DNA of 64,000 nt, taken from NCBI RefSeq assembly GCF_029892095.1, contig NZ_JARZAE010000004.1:2418001-2482000 (forward strand), written 5' to 3'. How positions within the stretch are numbered: the stretch's first letter is position 1; each line of letters starts with the position of its first letter. Position numbers and translations under genes: made by a program. Shown here one piece after another: positions 1 to 9,488 of the stretch. The stretch is from Kitasatospora sp. MAP12-44. Lineage in GTDB: Bacteria; Actinomycetota; Actinomycetes; Streptomycetales; Streptomycetaceae. Below the pieces are notes generated by a model. The model had not been told where the DNA came from. It saw nothing but the letters and a program-made list of their open reading frames with translations, and searched no databases.

Positions 1-722
1 GCCGCGCCGCCGTACATCCCGCCGCCGAAGGGCTGGCCCTGGACGTCGAAGGTCAACCGGACCGAGGCGTTGGCCGGCCAGTACTCCTGCGGGCGGAAGT
101 GCAGATTCTTGCTGTCCACCCAGTGCCAGGCGCCGCGCAGGACGGGCTGCGAGTAGACGCTCAGTCCGCGCTCGACCTGCTGGCGGGCGGCCGGGTCGGT
201 GACCGGCTCGGAGAGCTGGACGGTGAGCGGCTCGCCCACGCCGTAGACCGCCGGCCCGGCGTCGGGGCCCAGGGTCGCGGTGAGCAGCTTGTCGGCGGCC
301 TTGGTGGTGACGTCGGAGGTGCGCTCGCCGCGGCCGCCCCTGCCGTCGGCGGCGGCGATCCGCACGGTGTAGCGGGTGCCGGGCAGCAGCGGGCCGACGC
401 TGTGCCAGCCGTGCCCGCCGGGGTCGAGGGTGCCCGCCACCACTGCGCCGCCCGGACCGCTCAGGGTGACATCGGTGATCGCGTCGCCCGCCTTGGCGGT
501 CACCGTGAAGGGCTTGCCGGGGTCGGCGTCGGCGACGGGCGAGGTGCTCACCAGCGTCGCGGCGTCCACGGCCCGCGGCGGCTTGCTGCCCGACTGCCCG
601 CCGCCACCCTCCGAGCAACCCGCCAGCGGGGTCAGCAGGAGTGGCGCGAGGGCAAGCCAGGCCGGCACCGCACGACGGCGGTCCGCTCCGTTCTCTCGCC
701 CTATTGCGCGTCTGACGGCCAC
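1..722 (-). CDS. L,D-transpeptidase-type lipoprotein with Ig-like N-terminus (3' end cut by window)
   Basis: Reading from a GTG at 722, five bases after a perfect AGGAGG, gives a lipoprotein signal: basic start, hydrophobic stretch, lipobox LAGC. About 200 residues follow, ending in NLHFRPQEYWPANASVRL and a Gly-rich GQPFGGGMYGGA at the window edge. This looks like the paired Ig-like domains that precede the YkuD catalytic domain in actinobacterial L,D-transpeptidases, which make 3-3 cross-links in peptidoglycan. The catalytic His/Cys motif would lie beyond position 1 and cannot be seen, so the enzyme call rests on the Ig-like part. The protein should sit outside the membrane, lipid-anchored. 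It is co-directional with the cytochrome oxidase operon but separated from it by a strong terminator. Confidence 0.8.
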   Translation of the reverse strand, partial: MAVRRAIGRENGADRRRAVPAWLALAPLLLTPLAGCSEGGGGQSGSKPPRAVDAATLVSTSPVADADPGKPFTVTAKAGDAITDVTLSGPGGAVVAGTLDPGGHGWHSVGPLLPGTRYTVRIAAADGRGGRGERTSDVTTKAADKLLTATLGPDAGPAVYGVGEPLTVQLSEPVTDPAARQQVERGLSVYSQPVLRGAWHWVDSKNLHFRPQEYWPANASVRLTFDVQGQPFGGGMYGGA

Positions 723-843
723 GTGAGCCTCCTGAGGTTCGGACCTGTCTCAGATCGTAGGAACATCAGGACACCCCCGGAGGCGGGGCGCACGCCGCAG
801 CGCCCGCGCGAGTGAACGGCCCACCCGGACGCGCTAACAGAAC

Positions 844-875
844 AGGCAGGACCCCTCCGAAGAGGGGTCCTGCCT
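844..875. terminator. Intrinsic terminator hairpin downstream of ctaF
   Basis: A perfect 14-bp stem (844-857 with 862-875) closes on a CGAA tetraloop, 21 bases past the ctaF stop codon. It ends the ctaC-ctaD-ctaF transcript before the transpeptidase gene on the same strand. No U-run is obvious, as is common in streptomycetes. Confidence 0.85.
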
Positions 876-896
876 GGTGCGTGCGGGGAACCGTGC

Positions 897-1313
897 CTAC
901 TGGTTCCGGTCCTCGCCGCGGTAGAACTCGAAGGTCCAGCCGAAGAGGCCGATCATGATGACCGGGAGCGACCAGAACATCAGCCACCAGCCGAAGACGA
1001 CGCCGAGGAAGGCCAGCGCGCCACCGCAGGCCAGCGACAGCGGCTGCCAGCTGTGCGGGGCGAAGAAGCCCTGCTCACCGGCGTCGTCCGAGACCTCGGC
1101 CTCGGGGTTGTCGCCGGCACCGAGGTCCACCCGGCGGGCGGTGAAGCCCAGGTAGAACGCGATGAAGGCACACAGGCCGAAGGCCAGGAAGAGCGCGGTG
1201 GTACCGGCGGCCTCCGTGCCGTGCGAGCTGTGCGTGGTCCAGATGCCATAGGTGATGGCACAGGCCAGGATGAAGACGGCGAAGCCTGCGAAGATCTTGC
1301 CCTGCTCCTTCAT
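897..1313 (-). CDS. ctaF: Cytochrome c oxidase subunit IV (actinobacterial type)
   Basis: This 138-residue protein has four hydrophobic segments: two near the N-terminus (FAGFAVFILACAITYGIW and a second about 20 residues later) and two at the C-terminus. A charged loop lies between the pairs. Length and layout match the actinobacterial subunit IV of the aa3 oxidase in the qcr-cta respiratory supercomplex, an accessory membrane subunit without metal ligands. The ATG overlaps the ctaD stop by one base (TGATG), so translation is probably coupled. It is the last gene of the operon. Confidence 0.9.
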   Translation of the reverse strand: MKEQGKIFAGFAVFILACAITYGIWTTHSSHGTEAAGTTALFLAFGLCAFIAFYLGFTARRVDLGAGDNPEAEVSDDAGEQGFFAPHSWQPLSLACGGALAFLGVVFGWWLMFWSLPVIMIGLFGWTFEFYRGEDRNQ

Positions 1314-3100
1314 CAGGCGTCGCCCTCCTTCTTGCCCTTGGTGGTCAGCTCAGGGGTGTCGTAGACGGCCGGCGTGACGCCCTCGAAGTGCTTGGCCGGG
1401 TGGCCGTGGAACTCCAGGTAGTCCAGCGCGGCGATGTCCGGGTGGTGCAGGTCGAACGCCGGGGATTCCGAGCGGATCCGGGGCAGGGTGAGGAAGTTGT
1501 GCCGCGGCGGCGGGCAGGAGGTCGCCCACTCCAGCGAACGGCCGTAGCCCCACGGGTCGTCGACCTCCACCTTCTCCCCGTACTTGGCGGTCTTCCAGAC
1601 GTTGTAGAGGAACGGCAGGATCGACAGGCCGAGCAGGAAGGAGCCGATGGACGAGACGGTGTTCAGCGTGGTGAAGCCGTCCGAGGCCAGGTACGTCGCG
1701 TAGCGGCGGGGCATGCCCTCCGCGCCGAGCCAGTGCTGCACCAGGAAGGTGGTGTGGAAGCCGATGAAGAGCGTCCAGAAGGTGATCTTGCCAAGGCGCT
1801 CGTCGAGCATCTTGCCGGTCATCTTCGGCCACCAGAAGTGGAAGCCGGCGAACATCGCGAAGACGACGGTGCCGAAGACCACGTAGTGGAAGTGGGCGAC
1901 CACGAAGTACGAGTCCGAGACGTGGAAGTCGATCGGCGGGGAGGCCAGCAGAACACCCGTCAGACCACCGAAGAGGAAGGTCACCAGGAAGCCGACCGTC
2001 CAGAGCATCGGGGTCTCGAAGCTCAGCGAGCCCTTCCACATGGTGCCGACCCAGTTGAAGAACTTCACACCGGTGGGCACCGCGATCAGGAAGGTCATGA
2101 AGGAGAAGAACGGCAGCAGCACCTGTCCGGTGACGTACATGTGGTGCGCCCACACCGTCACGGAGAGGCCGGCGATCGCGATGGTGGCGGCGATCAGGCC
2201 GGAGTAACCGAACATCGGCTTGCGGCTGAAGACCGGGATGATCTCCGAGATGATGCCGAAGAACGGCAGCGCGATGATGTACACCTCGGGGTGCCCGAAG
2301 AACCAGAAGAGGTGCTGCCAGAGCAGCGCCCCGCCATTGGCCGGGTCGAAGATATGTGCCCCGAATTTCCGATCCGCCTCCAGCGCGAAGAGCGCGGCGG
2401 CGAGAACCGGGAAGGCCAGCAGGACCAGCACGGCGGTCAGCAGGACGTTCCAGACGAAGATCGACATCCGGAACATCGTCATGCCGGGCGCGCGCATGCA
2501 GATGATGGTGGTGATGAAGTTGACCGCACCGAGGATCGTGCCGAAGCCGGAGAAGGCCAGACCCATGATCCACATGTCGGCGCCGACGCCCGGCGAGCGG
2601 ACCGCGTCGGAGAGCGGCGAGTAGGCGAACCAGCCGAAGTCGGCCGCACCCTGCGGGGTGAGGAAGCCACCCACCGCGATGGTCGAGCCGAACAGGTAGA
2701 GCCAGTAGGCGAACATGTTCAGACGCGGGAAGGCGACGTCGGGAGCGCCGATCTGGAGCGGCATGATCCAGTTCGCGAAGCCGGCGAAGAGCGGCGTCGC
2801 GAACATCAGCAGCATGATCGTGCCGTGCATCGTGAACGCCTGGTTGAACTGCTCGTTCGTCAGGACCTTGCCGTCGGGCTGAGCCAGCTGGGCCCGCATG
2901 ACCAGGGCGAGGATGCCACCGATCAAGAAGAACGCGAACGACGTACCGAGGTACATCGTGCCGATCGTCTTGTGGTCGGTGGTGGTCAGCCACTTGATGA
3001 TGGTGGAACCCGGCTTACGAGTGCGCTGTGCGCCCCCGCCGACCGTGACGGTGCCCCCGGATGCCCCGCCGGCAGCGGCGGGCTCGTTGAGGATGGTCAC
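1313..3100 (-). CDS. ctaD: Cytochrome c oxidase subunit I (aa3-type)
   Basis: This 595-residue polytopic protein is the catalytic subunit that reduces O2 to water and pumps protons. It contains the expected haem and copper ligands: FTMHGTIML (low-spin haem His), [10 protein letters not shown] (CuB His and the His-Tyr cross-link pair), WAHHMYVTG (CuB His pair) and [11 protein letters not shown] (haem a3/a Fe ligands). The length is normal for actinobacterial CtaD with its extended ends. The GTG start overlaps the ctaC stop by one base (TAGTG). It is transcribed with ctaC and ctaF; ctaE and the qcr genes are not in the window. Confidence 0.97.
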   Translation of the reverse strand: MTILNEPAAAGGASGGTVTVGGGAQRTRKPGSTIIKWLTTTDHKTIGTMYLGTSFAFFLIGGILALVMRAQLAQPDGKVLTNEQFNQAFTMHGTIMLLMFATPLFAGFANWIMPLQIGAPDVAFPRLNMFAYWLYLFGSTIAVGGFLTPQGAADFGWFAYSPLSDAVRSPGVGADMWIMGLAFSGFGTILGAVNFITTIICMRAPGMTMFRMSIFVWNVLLTAVLVLLAFPVLAAALFALEADRKFGAHIFDPANGGALLWQHLFWFFGHPEVYIIALPFFGIISEIIPVFSRKPMFGYSGLIAATIAIAGLSVTVWAHHMYVTGQVLLPFFSFMTFLIAVPTGVKFFNWVGTMWKGSLSFETPMLWTVGFLVTFLFGGLTGVLLASPPIDFHVSDSYFVVAHFHYVVFGTVVFAMFAGFHFWWPKMTGKMLDERLGKITFWTLFIGFHTTFLVQHWLGAEGMPRRYATYLASDGFTTLNTVSSIGSFLLGLSILPFLYNVWKTAKYGEKVEVDDPWGYGRSLEWATSCPPPRHNFLTLPRIRSESPAFDLHHPDIAALDYLEFHGHPAKHFEGVTPAVYDTPELTTKGKKEGDA

Positions 3101-3948
3101 TATTCACTTCCCATGGTCGTGATGCCCGAAGGCACCGCGCCTGCCTGGCCACTGGCCCGGAGCTGCTGCAGGTGGTTCTCGTACTCGTCGTGGGTGACGA
3201 CCTTGACCTGGAAGAGCATCTGGTCGTGGTTCACACCGCAGAGTTCCGCACACTTGCCCTTGTAGGTACCCAGGACGGTCGGGGTGACCTGGAACCGGTT
3301 CACCACGCCCGGCACGACGTCCATCTTCATCATGAAGTCGATCGGCCAGAAGTCGTGGATCACGTCACGCGAGGTCAGCCGGAACTGGACCGACTCGTTG
3401 ACCGGCAGCCACAGGGTCGGAATGTTCTGCGGGGTGCCGATGTCGTACGCCGCGGTCGTGCTGGTCGGGTCCGGGGTCTCGGTGTTCTCGTAGTTGAACG
3501 CCCAGCTCCACTGGAAGCCGACCACGTTGACGTAGTGCTGCGGCTTGGCCGAGACACTCGTCAGGGTCGACTCGTCGCGGGCGACGAAGTAGAACAGCAC
3601 CGAGACGATGACGATGGGGACCGCGGTGTAGAGCGCCTCGATGGGCACGTTGTACCGGGTCTGCGGAGGGATCTCGATACCGGTGCGGCTGCGCCGGTGG
3701 AAGATCACGCTCCAGATGATCAGACCCCACATCAGTACGCCGACCACCAGCGCCGCGATCCAGGACCCCTGCCACATCTGAAGGACAAGGTGTCCAGTAG
3801 TGGTGACGGGACTGGGGAGGCCAAGCCTGGGCAGGTCGTTGGCCGAGCAGCCGGTAGCGGTCGCGATGACGAGGCCCAGTGCCAGCGCCTGAGGCAGCTT
3901 CCGCCGCATCGTGCGCCGCGGCGAGCGGTCGGAGCCGTTGGGACTCAC
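3100..3948 (-). CDS. ctaC: Cytochrome c oxidase subunit II (CuA subunit, lipoprotein)
   Basis: The chosen GTG start at 3948 has GGAAGG six bases upstream and begins [16 protein letters not shown], giving 282 residues. A longer ATG start at 4053 is open but adds a non-conserved tail. A lipoprotein-like signal ends in ATATGC. Two membrane helices follow, then the extracellular cupredoxin domain with the CuA signature [12 protein letters not shown] (Cys-x3-Cys, His, Met). The protein takes electrons from cytochrome c or the cc subunit and passes them to subunit I. It is the first gene of the cta operon. The 330 bases upstream are shared with the divergent cysteine desulfurase gene and hold both promoters; I see no clear operator there. 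Confidence 0.95.
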   Translation of the reverse strand: MSPNGSDRSPRRTMRRKLPQALALGLVIATATGCSANDLPRLGLPSPVTTTGHLVLQMWQGSWIAALVVGVLMWGLIIWSVIFHRRSRTGIEIPPQTRYNVPIEALYTAVPIVIVSVLFYFVARDESTLTSVSAKPQHYVNVVGFQWSWAFNYENTETPDPTSTTAAYDIGTPQNIPTLWLPVNESVQFRLTSRDVIHDFWPIDFMMKMDVVPGVVNRFQVTPTVLGTYKGKCAELCGVNHDQMLFQVKVVTHDEYENHLQQLRASGQAGAVPSGITTMGSE

Positions 3949-4277
3949 GTAGCGCCTTCCCGAAGTCTCGCCCGCGATCGCGTCGCCCCGAGGAGTGTTT
4001 CGCCTCCCCGGCGACCCGCCCACGGGCACGGTTTGAATGCTTATGCGGGCCAAACCCTACTCCAGGCTTATGCGGACCTGACGAGCAGGTCCCGGTAACG
4101 CGCCGTCCGCCTACCCGATCAGCCCCGGCAGGCGTGGACTCCCAGGTCACGCCAGGCATTCGGGGTCCATTCACCCGATCAGGGGACGGTCTCGAGGCGC
4201 TTGGGTGACGGATCGTCGGGTGCGGACGAAGCGGACAAATCCGGTGTTCGTCTGACGCCGAGTGAGGCCGGGTTACC

Positions 4278-5669
4278 GTGTCCGTCGTGTCCTACTTCGA
4301 CGCGGCTTCCACCGCTCCCCTGCATCCGGTCGCGCGCCAGGCGCTCGTCGCCGCCCTGGACGAGGGATGGGCCGACCCCGCCAGGCTCTACCGCTCCGGC
4401 CGGCAGGCCCGGATGCTGCTGGACGCCGCCCGCGAGACGGTGGCCGAGGTGCTGGGCGCGCGGGCCGACGAGGTGTCCTTCACCACCAGCGGGACCCAGG
4501 CGGTGCAGCTGGGCATGCTCGGCGCCCTGCGCGGGCGCCGCCGGACGGGACGTCACCTGCTGCACTCGGCGGTCGAGCACTCCAGCGTGCTGCACACCGC
4601 CGAGCTGCACGAGGCGGACGGCGGGACGGTCGGCGTGGTGCCGGTGGACCGCACCGGGCGGGTGCTGGCCCGGGACTTCGCCGTCCGCCCGGACACCGCG
4701 CTGGCCGTACTGCAGTCCGCCAACCACGAGGTGGGCACCGTGCAGCCGGTCGCCGAGGTGGCCGAGCGCTGCGGGGAGGTGCCGCTGCTGGTGGACGCGG
4801 CGCAGAGCGCCGGGCGGCTGCCGGTGCCGGGCGGCTGGTCGCTGCTGACGGCCAGTGCGCACAAGTGGGGCGGCCCGGCGGGGGTCGGGGTGCTGGTCGT
4901 CCGCAAGGGCGTCCGGTTCTCCTCCGCGCTGCCGGCCGACGAGCGGGAGCGCGGCCGGGTGCCCGGCTACGTCAACGTGCCGGCGATCGTGGCGGCGGCT
5001 GCCTCGCTGCGGGCGGTGCGGGACGAGGCCGAGCAGGAGAACGCCCGGCTGCACGCGCTGGTCGAGCGGATCCGGGCGCGGGTGCCGCGCCTGGTGCCCG
5101 AGGTGGAGGTGGTGGGCGACCCGGTCCACCGGCTGCCGCACCTGGTCACCTTCTCCTGCCTCTATGTGGACGGCGAGGTGCTGCTGACCGAGCTCGACCG
5201 GGCCGGCTTCGCGGTCTCCTCCGGCTCCTCCTGCACGTCGAGCACCCTGACGCCCAGTCATGTGCTGGCCGCGATGGGGGTGTTGACCGAGGGCAACGTC
5301 CGGGTCTCACTGCCGTTCGGGACGCCGGAGGCGGAGGTGGACCGGTTCCTGACGGTGCTGCCCGAGCTGGTCGCCGCCGTACGCGCCCCGCTCGGCCTGG
5401 ACCTGGCACCGCTCCCCAAGGAGGGCGGGGAAGAACTGGTCCTCGACACGCTGGGCAAGCGCTGCCCGCTGCCGGTGATCGAGCTGGCCAAGCGGATCGG
5501 CGAGGTCGCGCCGGGCGGAGTCGTGGTGGTGCTGGCCGACGACGAGGCGGCCCGGCTGGACATCCCCGCCTGGTGCGGGATGCGCGAGCAGGAGTACCTG
5601 GGCGAGGCCCCGGCCGCCGACTACGGCGCCGACCGGGGATTCGCCTACCTGGTGCGCAGGCTCAGCTGA
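4278..5669 (+). CDS. Cysteine desulfurase fused to a TusA-like sulfur carrier
   Basis: This 463-residue protein has two domains. Residues 1 to about 375 are a class V aminotransferase-fold cysteine desulfurase (IscS/NifS type): SAHKWGG contains the PLP lysine (K196) and SGSSCTSST the active-site cysteine (C319). Residues about 385-463 are a TusA-like domain with LGKRCPLPVIELAKRI, where C396 is the persulfide-carrying Cys of the CPxP motif. The fusion would move sulfane sulfur from free cysteine onto its own carrier domain, for thiouridine, cofactor or Fe-S synthesis; the acceptor is not known from context. It starts at a GTG and is divergent from ctaC. The stop overlaps the 3' end of the convergent PfkB gene by eight bases. 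Confidence 0.9.
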   Translation: MSVVSYFDAASTAPLHPVARQALVAALDEGWADPARLYRSGRQARMLLDAARETVAEVLGARADEVSFTTSGTQAVQLGMLGALRGRRRTGRHLLHSAVEHSSVLHTAELHEADGGTVGVVPVDRTGRVLARDFAVRPDTALAVLQSANHEVGTVQPVAEVAERCGEVPLLVDAAQSAGRLPVPGGWSLLTASAHKWGGPAGVGVLVVRKGVRFSSALPADERERGRVPGYVNVPAIVAAAASLRAVRDEAEQENARLHALVERIRARVPRLVPEVEVVGDPVHRLPHLVTFSCLYVDGEVLLTELDRAGFAVSSGSSCTSSTLTPSHVLAAMGVLTEGNVRVSLPFGTPEAEVDRFLTVLPELVAAVRAPLGLDLAPLPKEGGEELVLDTLGKRCPLPVIELAKRIGEVAPGGVVVVLADDEAARLDIPAWCGMREQEYLGEAPAADYGADRGFAYLVRRLS

Positions 5670-6636
5670 GCCGGGCCCGGACCTCGGCGGCGGCGTCCTC
5701 GCCGTAGGCGGCCGCGAAGCGCTCGATGAAGTTGGCGGCGCGCAGCTCGTACTCCTGGGTGCCGACGGTCTCGATCACCAGGGTCGCCAGCATGCAGCCG
5801 ATCTGGGCGGACCGCTCCAGGCCGAGGTCCCAGGACAGGCCCGCCAGGAAGCCGGCCCGGAAGCCGTCGCCGACGCCGGTCGGGTCGGTCTTCTGCTTCT
5901 CCTGGGCGCAGGGCACCACGATGTCCTGCTCGCCCTTGCGGGTGATCCGCACGCCCTTGCTGCCCAGCGTGGTGATCCGGGTGCCGACCCGCTCCAGGAT
6001 GTCGTCCTGCGACCAGCCGGTCTTGTTCTCGATCAGCGCGGCCTCGTACTCGTTGGTGAAGAGGTACGCGGCGCCGTCGACGATCTCGCGGATCGCGTCG
6101 CCCTCCAGCCGGGCCAGCTGCTGGGACGGGTCGGCGGCGAAGGCGTAGCCGCGGGTGCGGGCCTCCTGGGTGTGCCGGACCATCGCCTGCGGGTCGTCGG
6201 CGCCGATCAGCACCAGGTCCAGGCCGCCGAGGCGGTCGGCGACGGGCTTGAGCTCGATGTAGCGGGCCTCGGCCATCGCGCCGGTGTAGAAGGACGCGAT
6301 CTGGTTGTGGTCCTCGTCGGTGGTGCACATGAAGCGGGCCGTGTGACGGGTCTCCGAGATGTGCACCGACTCGGTGTCCACGTTGTGCCGCTCCAGCCAG
6401 CCGCGGTACTCCTCGAAGTCCGCGCCGGCCGCACCGACCAGCACCGGGCGCAGCCCCAGCACGCCCATCCCGAAGGTGATGTTCGGCGCGACCCCGCCGC
6501 GGCGGATGTCCAGGGTGTCGACCAGGAACGACAGCGAGACCGTGTGCAGCTGCTCGGCGACCAGCTGGTCGGAGAAGCGGCCCGGGAAGGTCATCAGATG
6601 GTCGGAGGCGATCGAACCGGCAACGGCGATGCGCAC
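5662..6636 (-). CDS. PfkB-family carbohydrate/nucleoside kinase
   Basis: The GTG at 6636 has GAGGAG seven bases before it and begins RIAVAGSIASDHLMTFPG, giving 324 residues. Both PfkB landmarks are present: an N-terminal substrate region (RRGGVAPNITFGMGVLG) and the C-terminal TGVGDGFRAGFLAG, in which the Asp is the catalytic base and the GxGD forms the anion hole. The family phosphorylates sugars, adenosine or related substrates in the cytosol. Streptomyces relatives are usually annotated as ribokinase or adenosine kinase, and the sequence does not settle the substrate. It overlaps the desulfurase gene tail-to-tail by eight bases, with no terminator between them. Confidence 0.88.
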   Translation of the reverse strand: MRIAVAGSIASDHLMTFPGRFSDQLVAEQLHTVSLSFLVDTLDIRRGGVAPNITFGMGVLGLRPVLVGAAGADFEEYRGWLERHNVDTESVHISETRHTARFMCTTDEDHNQIASFYTGAMAEARYIELKPVADRLGGLDLVLIGADDPQAMVRHTQEARTRGYAFAADPSQQLARLEGDAIREIVDGAAYLFTNEYEAALIENKTGWSQDDILERVGTRITTLGSKGVRITRKGEQDIVVPCAQEKQKTDPTGVGDGFRAGFLAGLSWDLGLERSAQIGCMLATLVIETVGTQEYELRAANFIERFAAAYGEDAAAEVRARLS

Positions 6637-6870
6637 GAAGGCTCCTCGATTGGGGGGCTGGCTTGGGGACAACCCCCCTACGGTAGCGGCCGCCCCGGGG
6701 ATCGTCGGACCGCGGCGAGGAGGATGCCCGATTGACGACCACGCGGACGACTACCTGCGGGTAGGTCTGGCCGGGTCCGGTCCGGCGGCCTAGGGTCGCG
6801 AACAGAGGGGCTCGGCGTAGTCCCCAGGCCCGCGGCGACGAGGCCGCGGCGGCGAATCGGAGCACCTGCC

Positions 6871-7089
6871 ATGCTGCCCAAGCACTCCCCCGTCCAGGAT
6901 CCGAGCCTGCGCAAGAGTGAGGCGGATCCGGACAGCCTGGACGCCCTGCTCGACTCCTCCCGCCGACTCGGCGCGTTCTGGCCGCCGCTGGCCACCGGCC
7001 CGCAGCCCAGCGCCCGGCCAAGCCACGGCATCTCGGTGCCCGCCCGCACCCGTGACCTGGTGGCCGGCATGGCGGAGTTCGGGCTCTAG
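6871..7089 (+). CDS. Small hypothetical protein (72 aa)
   Basis: An open frame with ATG at 6871 and strong third-position GC encodes a 72-residue soluble, Pro/Ser-rich polypeptide starting MLPKHSPVQDPSLRK. No domain is recognisable. It fills the space between the divergent PfkB gene and the lipoprotein gene and is followed after about 120 bases by the latter. No clear Shine-Dalgarno sequence precedes the ATG. It may be a real conserved small gene or a chance open frame in GC-rich DNA; base composition favours the former. Confidence 0.45.
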   Translation: MLPKHSPVQDPSLRKSEADPDSLDALLDSSRRLGAFWPPLATGPQPSARPSHGISVPARTRDLVAGMAEFGL

Positions 7090-7211
7090 GCCGGTCGGTC
7101 GTAGGAACGACCGGCGATTCTCCCGGGGAACCGGATTCTTCCGTGACACGTCACACCGGGGCAGCGCACAGCTGCCTGTCAGGAATCCGCAGACTCTGGA
7201 GGACGTCTCCC

Positions 7212-7904
7212 ATGGACGACAAGACCGCAGCCGAGCCGTTCACCCCCCGCGCCACCACCGGTGCAGTCGCGGCCGCGCCGCGCGGGCGCCGTCGGCGCGC
7301 GGTGGCGGCCGGCGGACTGCTGCTGGCGGTCGCGGCGACCTTGAGCGCTTGCGGCGGCAGCAGCGGCAAGCCCGTCGCCGGCGGCAGCCCGTCGCCCGTC
7401 GCCTCCTCGCCGGCCGCGCCGAGCGCCCCGGCCGGCTCGGGATTGCCCTCGGCGAGCGCGCCGATCGCCCCGGCGCCCGGTACGCCGACCACCGCCCCCG
7501 GCGGTACGGCCCCGGGCACCGGCACCGCGCCCACCCGGCCTGCGGCCCCCGTCAACACGCCGCCGGCCCCGGGCTCCGGCAGCGCGCCCGGCCTGCCGAG
7601 CCACCTGCAGCCGACCGGCTACCTCAGCAGCGGCAACCAGCTGACCGTCTTCTTCTTCGGCGGCGTCTGCGACAAGTACGGGCTGCGGACCGACGAGAGC
7701 AAGGCCGGCAAGGTCGGCGTGCAGATCGTCATCACCCAGAAGGCCCCGGTCGGCCAGGCCTGCCCGGCGCTGGTCAAGAGCCAGGCCGTGGTGGCCACCC
7801 TGGCCGCCCCGCTGCAGGGCCGCGCGGTGGTCGACCTGGACACCGGCGCGAACGTCCCGCTGGAGTCACTGCCCAACGGCGGCCCGGTCAGCGCGTCCAA
7901 CTGA
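7212..7904 (+). CDS. Secreted lipoprotein with Pro/Ala/Ser/Gly linker
   Basis: The ATG at 7212 follows GGAGGA and gives 230 residues: a basic N-terminus (RGRRRRAVAAGG), a hydrophobic core and lipobox LSAC at about residue 40-43. A low-complexity Pro/Ala/Gly/Ser/Thr region of about 90 residues follows. The C-terminal domain of about 100 residues (from LPSHLQPTGYLSSGNQLTV) has two cysteines (GGVCDKYG and GQACPAL) that could form a disulfide. The C-terminal domain is likely a small beta-rich extracellular module of unknown function. Nothing in the context suggests a substrate. It is followed by a strong bidirectional terminator shared with erpA. Confidence 0.85.
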   Translation: MDDKTAAEPFTPRATTGAVAAAPRGRRRRAVAAGGLLLAVAATLSACGGSSGKPVAGGSPSPVASSPAAPSAPAGSGLPSASAPIAPAPGTPTTAPGGTAPGTGTAPTRPAAPVNTPPAPGSGSAPGLPSHLQPTGYLSSGNQLTVFFFGGVCDKYGLRTDESKAGKVGVQIVITQKAPVGQACPALVKSQAVVATLAAPLQGRAVVDLDTGANVPLESLPNGGPVSASN

Positions 7905-7950
7905 GACCGACCGGCCTACTGAGACCGACCGTCCTGGATCGCTCGGACAC

Positions 7951-7990
7951 GCCGAAGGCGGCCCCGGAACACTCCGGGGCCGCCTTCGGC
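7951..7990. terminator. Bidirectional terminator between lipoprotein gene and erpA
   Basis: A perfect 18-bp stem (7951-7968 with 7973-7990) with an ACAC loop lies between two convergent genes. Confidence 0.9.
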
Positions 7991-8006
7991 GCAGGGCTGG
8001 TCGCGC

Positions 8007-8360
8007 TTAGCTGAACGAGTCGCCGCAGGCGCAGGAGCCGGTGGCGTTCGGGTTGTCGATCGTGAAGCCCTGCTTCTCGATGGTGTCGACGAAGTCGACC
8101 GACGCGCCGCCGAGGTACGGGGCGCTCATCCGGTCGGTGACGACCTTGACGCCGCCGAAGTCCTTCACGACGTCGCCGTCGAGCGAACGCTCGTCGAAGA
8201 AGAGCTGGTAGCGCAGGCCGGAGCAGCCACCCGGCTGCACGGCCACGCGCAGCGCGAGGTCGTCACGACCCTCCTGCTCCAGCAGGCCCTTCACCTTGGC
8301 CGCGGCTGCGTCGGTAAGGAGCAGACCACTCTCGACGGTGGTCTCGTCCTGGACGGTCAT
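8007..8360 (-). CDS. erpA: Iron-sulfur cluster insertion protein (A-type carrier, HesB/IscA family)
   Basis: This 117-residue protein starts at the ATG at 8360; the frame stays open upstream to about 9176 but that part is antisense to the acetyltransferase gene. It has the three invariant cysteines of A-type Fe-S carriers: PGGCSGLRY in the middle and CAC in the C-terminal NATGSCACGDSFS. The protein carries a [2Fe-2S] or [4Fe-4S] cluster and passes it to client enzymes such as the NadA and lipoyl synthase encoded in this same window. It is monocistronic, ended by the hairpin at 7951-7990. Confidence 0.94.
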   Translation of the reverse strand: MTVQDETTVESGLLLTDAAAAKVKGLLEQEGRDDLALRVAVQPGGCSGLRYQLFFDERSLDGDVVKDFGGVKVVTDRMSAPYLGGASVDFVDTIEKQGFTIDNPNATGSCACGDSFS

Positions 8361-8597
8361 CTCTTTACTCCCGGTCTGTGACGACGATCTGCCGCTGGTG
8401 CCAACCAGCGGCCGCCCGGATTGATTCCGGGCAGTCATTGCTGTTCGCGGACTGTTCCCCGCTCCCCCACGTCGTCCATGCTCGCACACCGCAGGGTGCC
8501 GGTCACGGTCCGGCGAGTGGGGAAGGCAGTGCCGCCGGTCACCTCGGAATGGGAAAACGCCGGGCGCGGCCCGTTCCCGATTGGCCAGGATAGGCCC

Positions 8598-9473
8598 ATG
8601 ATCCTGCGCCAGGTCCGTGACACCCTCGCCGACGCCGACGCCGTCCGGGAGATCGCCGATGCCGCCTTCCGTGACCTCGCAGGGCCGAACGGGCCACCGC
8701 GCGAGGCCGGCGCGGCGGAGGTCGCCATGCACCGGGCCAGGACCAGGCATCTGGCGCTCACCGATCCCGAGGGCTGCTGGCTGGCCGAGGAGGACGGCCG
8801 GGCGGTGGGCTTCGCGCTGTCGATGCGGCGGGAGGGCGTCTGGATCCTCGCCCTGTTCGCCGTGCTGCCGGGCCCCCAGGGCCAGGAGGTCGGCCGGCTG
8901 CTGCTGGAGCGGGCCGCCGCGCACGGGCGGGGCTGCCTGCGCGGGATGATCTGCGCCCCCGCCGACCCGGCCGCCGCCCGCCGCTACCGGCTGGCCGGCT
9001 TCACGCTGCACCCGACCATGAAGCTGACCGGCCGGGTCGACCGGGCCGGCCTGCTGGACGCCGGGGACATCCCCGTGCACCCCGGCAACGCCAGCCACAA
9101 GCACCTGCTGGACTCGGTGGACCGGCGGCTGCGCGGCGCGGCGCACGGGCCCGAGCACGACTTCATGCTCGCCCACTACGACGAGCTGCTGATCGCCGAC
9201 ACCCTGGCCGGCAGCGGCTACTGCTACCGCCTGGGTGGCAGCGTCAAGCTGCTGGCCGCCACCTCCAAGCGGCTGGCCGTGCGGCTGCTGCGCGAAGCGC
9301 TGGCGCGGGTGCCGGACGGCACGGCGGCCGGCGTCGAGTGGCTGACCGCCGACCAGGAGTGGGCGGTGGACGTCGGCCTGGAGCTGGGCCTGAGCCTGAC
9401 CTCCACCGGCTACCTGGCGCTGCGCGGCATGAAGCCGCCGGCCCCGTACCTGCCGAGCGGCGGCTTCCTGTGA
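8598..9473 (+). CDS. GNAT-family N-acetyltransferase (two GNAT-like halves)
   Basis: The ATG at 8598 begins MILRQVRDTLADADAVREI, giving 291 residues. The first half has a GNAT core: VGFALSMRREGVWILALFAVLP followed by the acetyl-CoA-binding segment GPQGQEVGRLLLERAAAHG, related to the Q/RxxGxG/A signature. The second half (from about residue 150) looks like a degenerate second GNAT fold ending in TGYLALRGMKPPAPYLP. Two-fold GNAT proteins are common in actinomycetes and usually lack a known substrate. It is divergent from erpA, with both promoters in 8361-8597. Confidence 0.8.
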   Translation: MILRQVRDTLADADAVREIADAAFRDLAGPNGPPREAGAAEVAMHRARTRHLALTDPEGCWLAEEDGRAVGFALSMRREGVWILALFAVLPGPQGQEVGRLLLERAAAHGRGCLRGMICAPADPAAARRYRLAGFTLHPTMKLTGRVDRAGLLDAGDIPVHPGNASHKHLLDSVDRRLRGAAHGPEHDFMLAHYDELLIADTLAGSGYCYRLGGSVKLLAATSKRLAVRLLREALARVPDGTAAGVEWLTADQEWAVDVGLELGLSLTSTGYLALRGMKPPAPYLPSGGFL

Positions 9474-9488
9474 GGCCCTACGGCGGGC

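Noticed and set aside
1388..3265. 625-codon plus-strand open frame
   Set aside because: It is antisense to ctaD/ctaC, has low-complexity Arg/Glu/His-rich translation, and arises from the high third-position GC of the true genes.
4262..5707. 481-codon frame overlapping the desulfurase gene
   Set aside because: Its Arg/Gly/Ala-rich translation is a +1-type shadow; the 4278 frame has all catalytic motifs.
8361..9176. Long N-terminal extension of ErpA
   Set aside because: A-type carriers are about 110-120 residues; the extension is antisense to the acetyltransferase gene.
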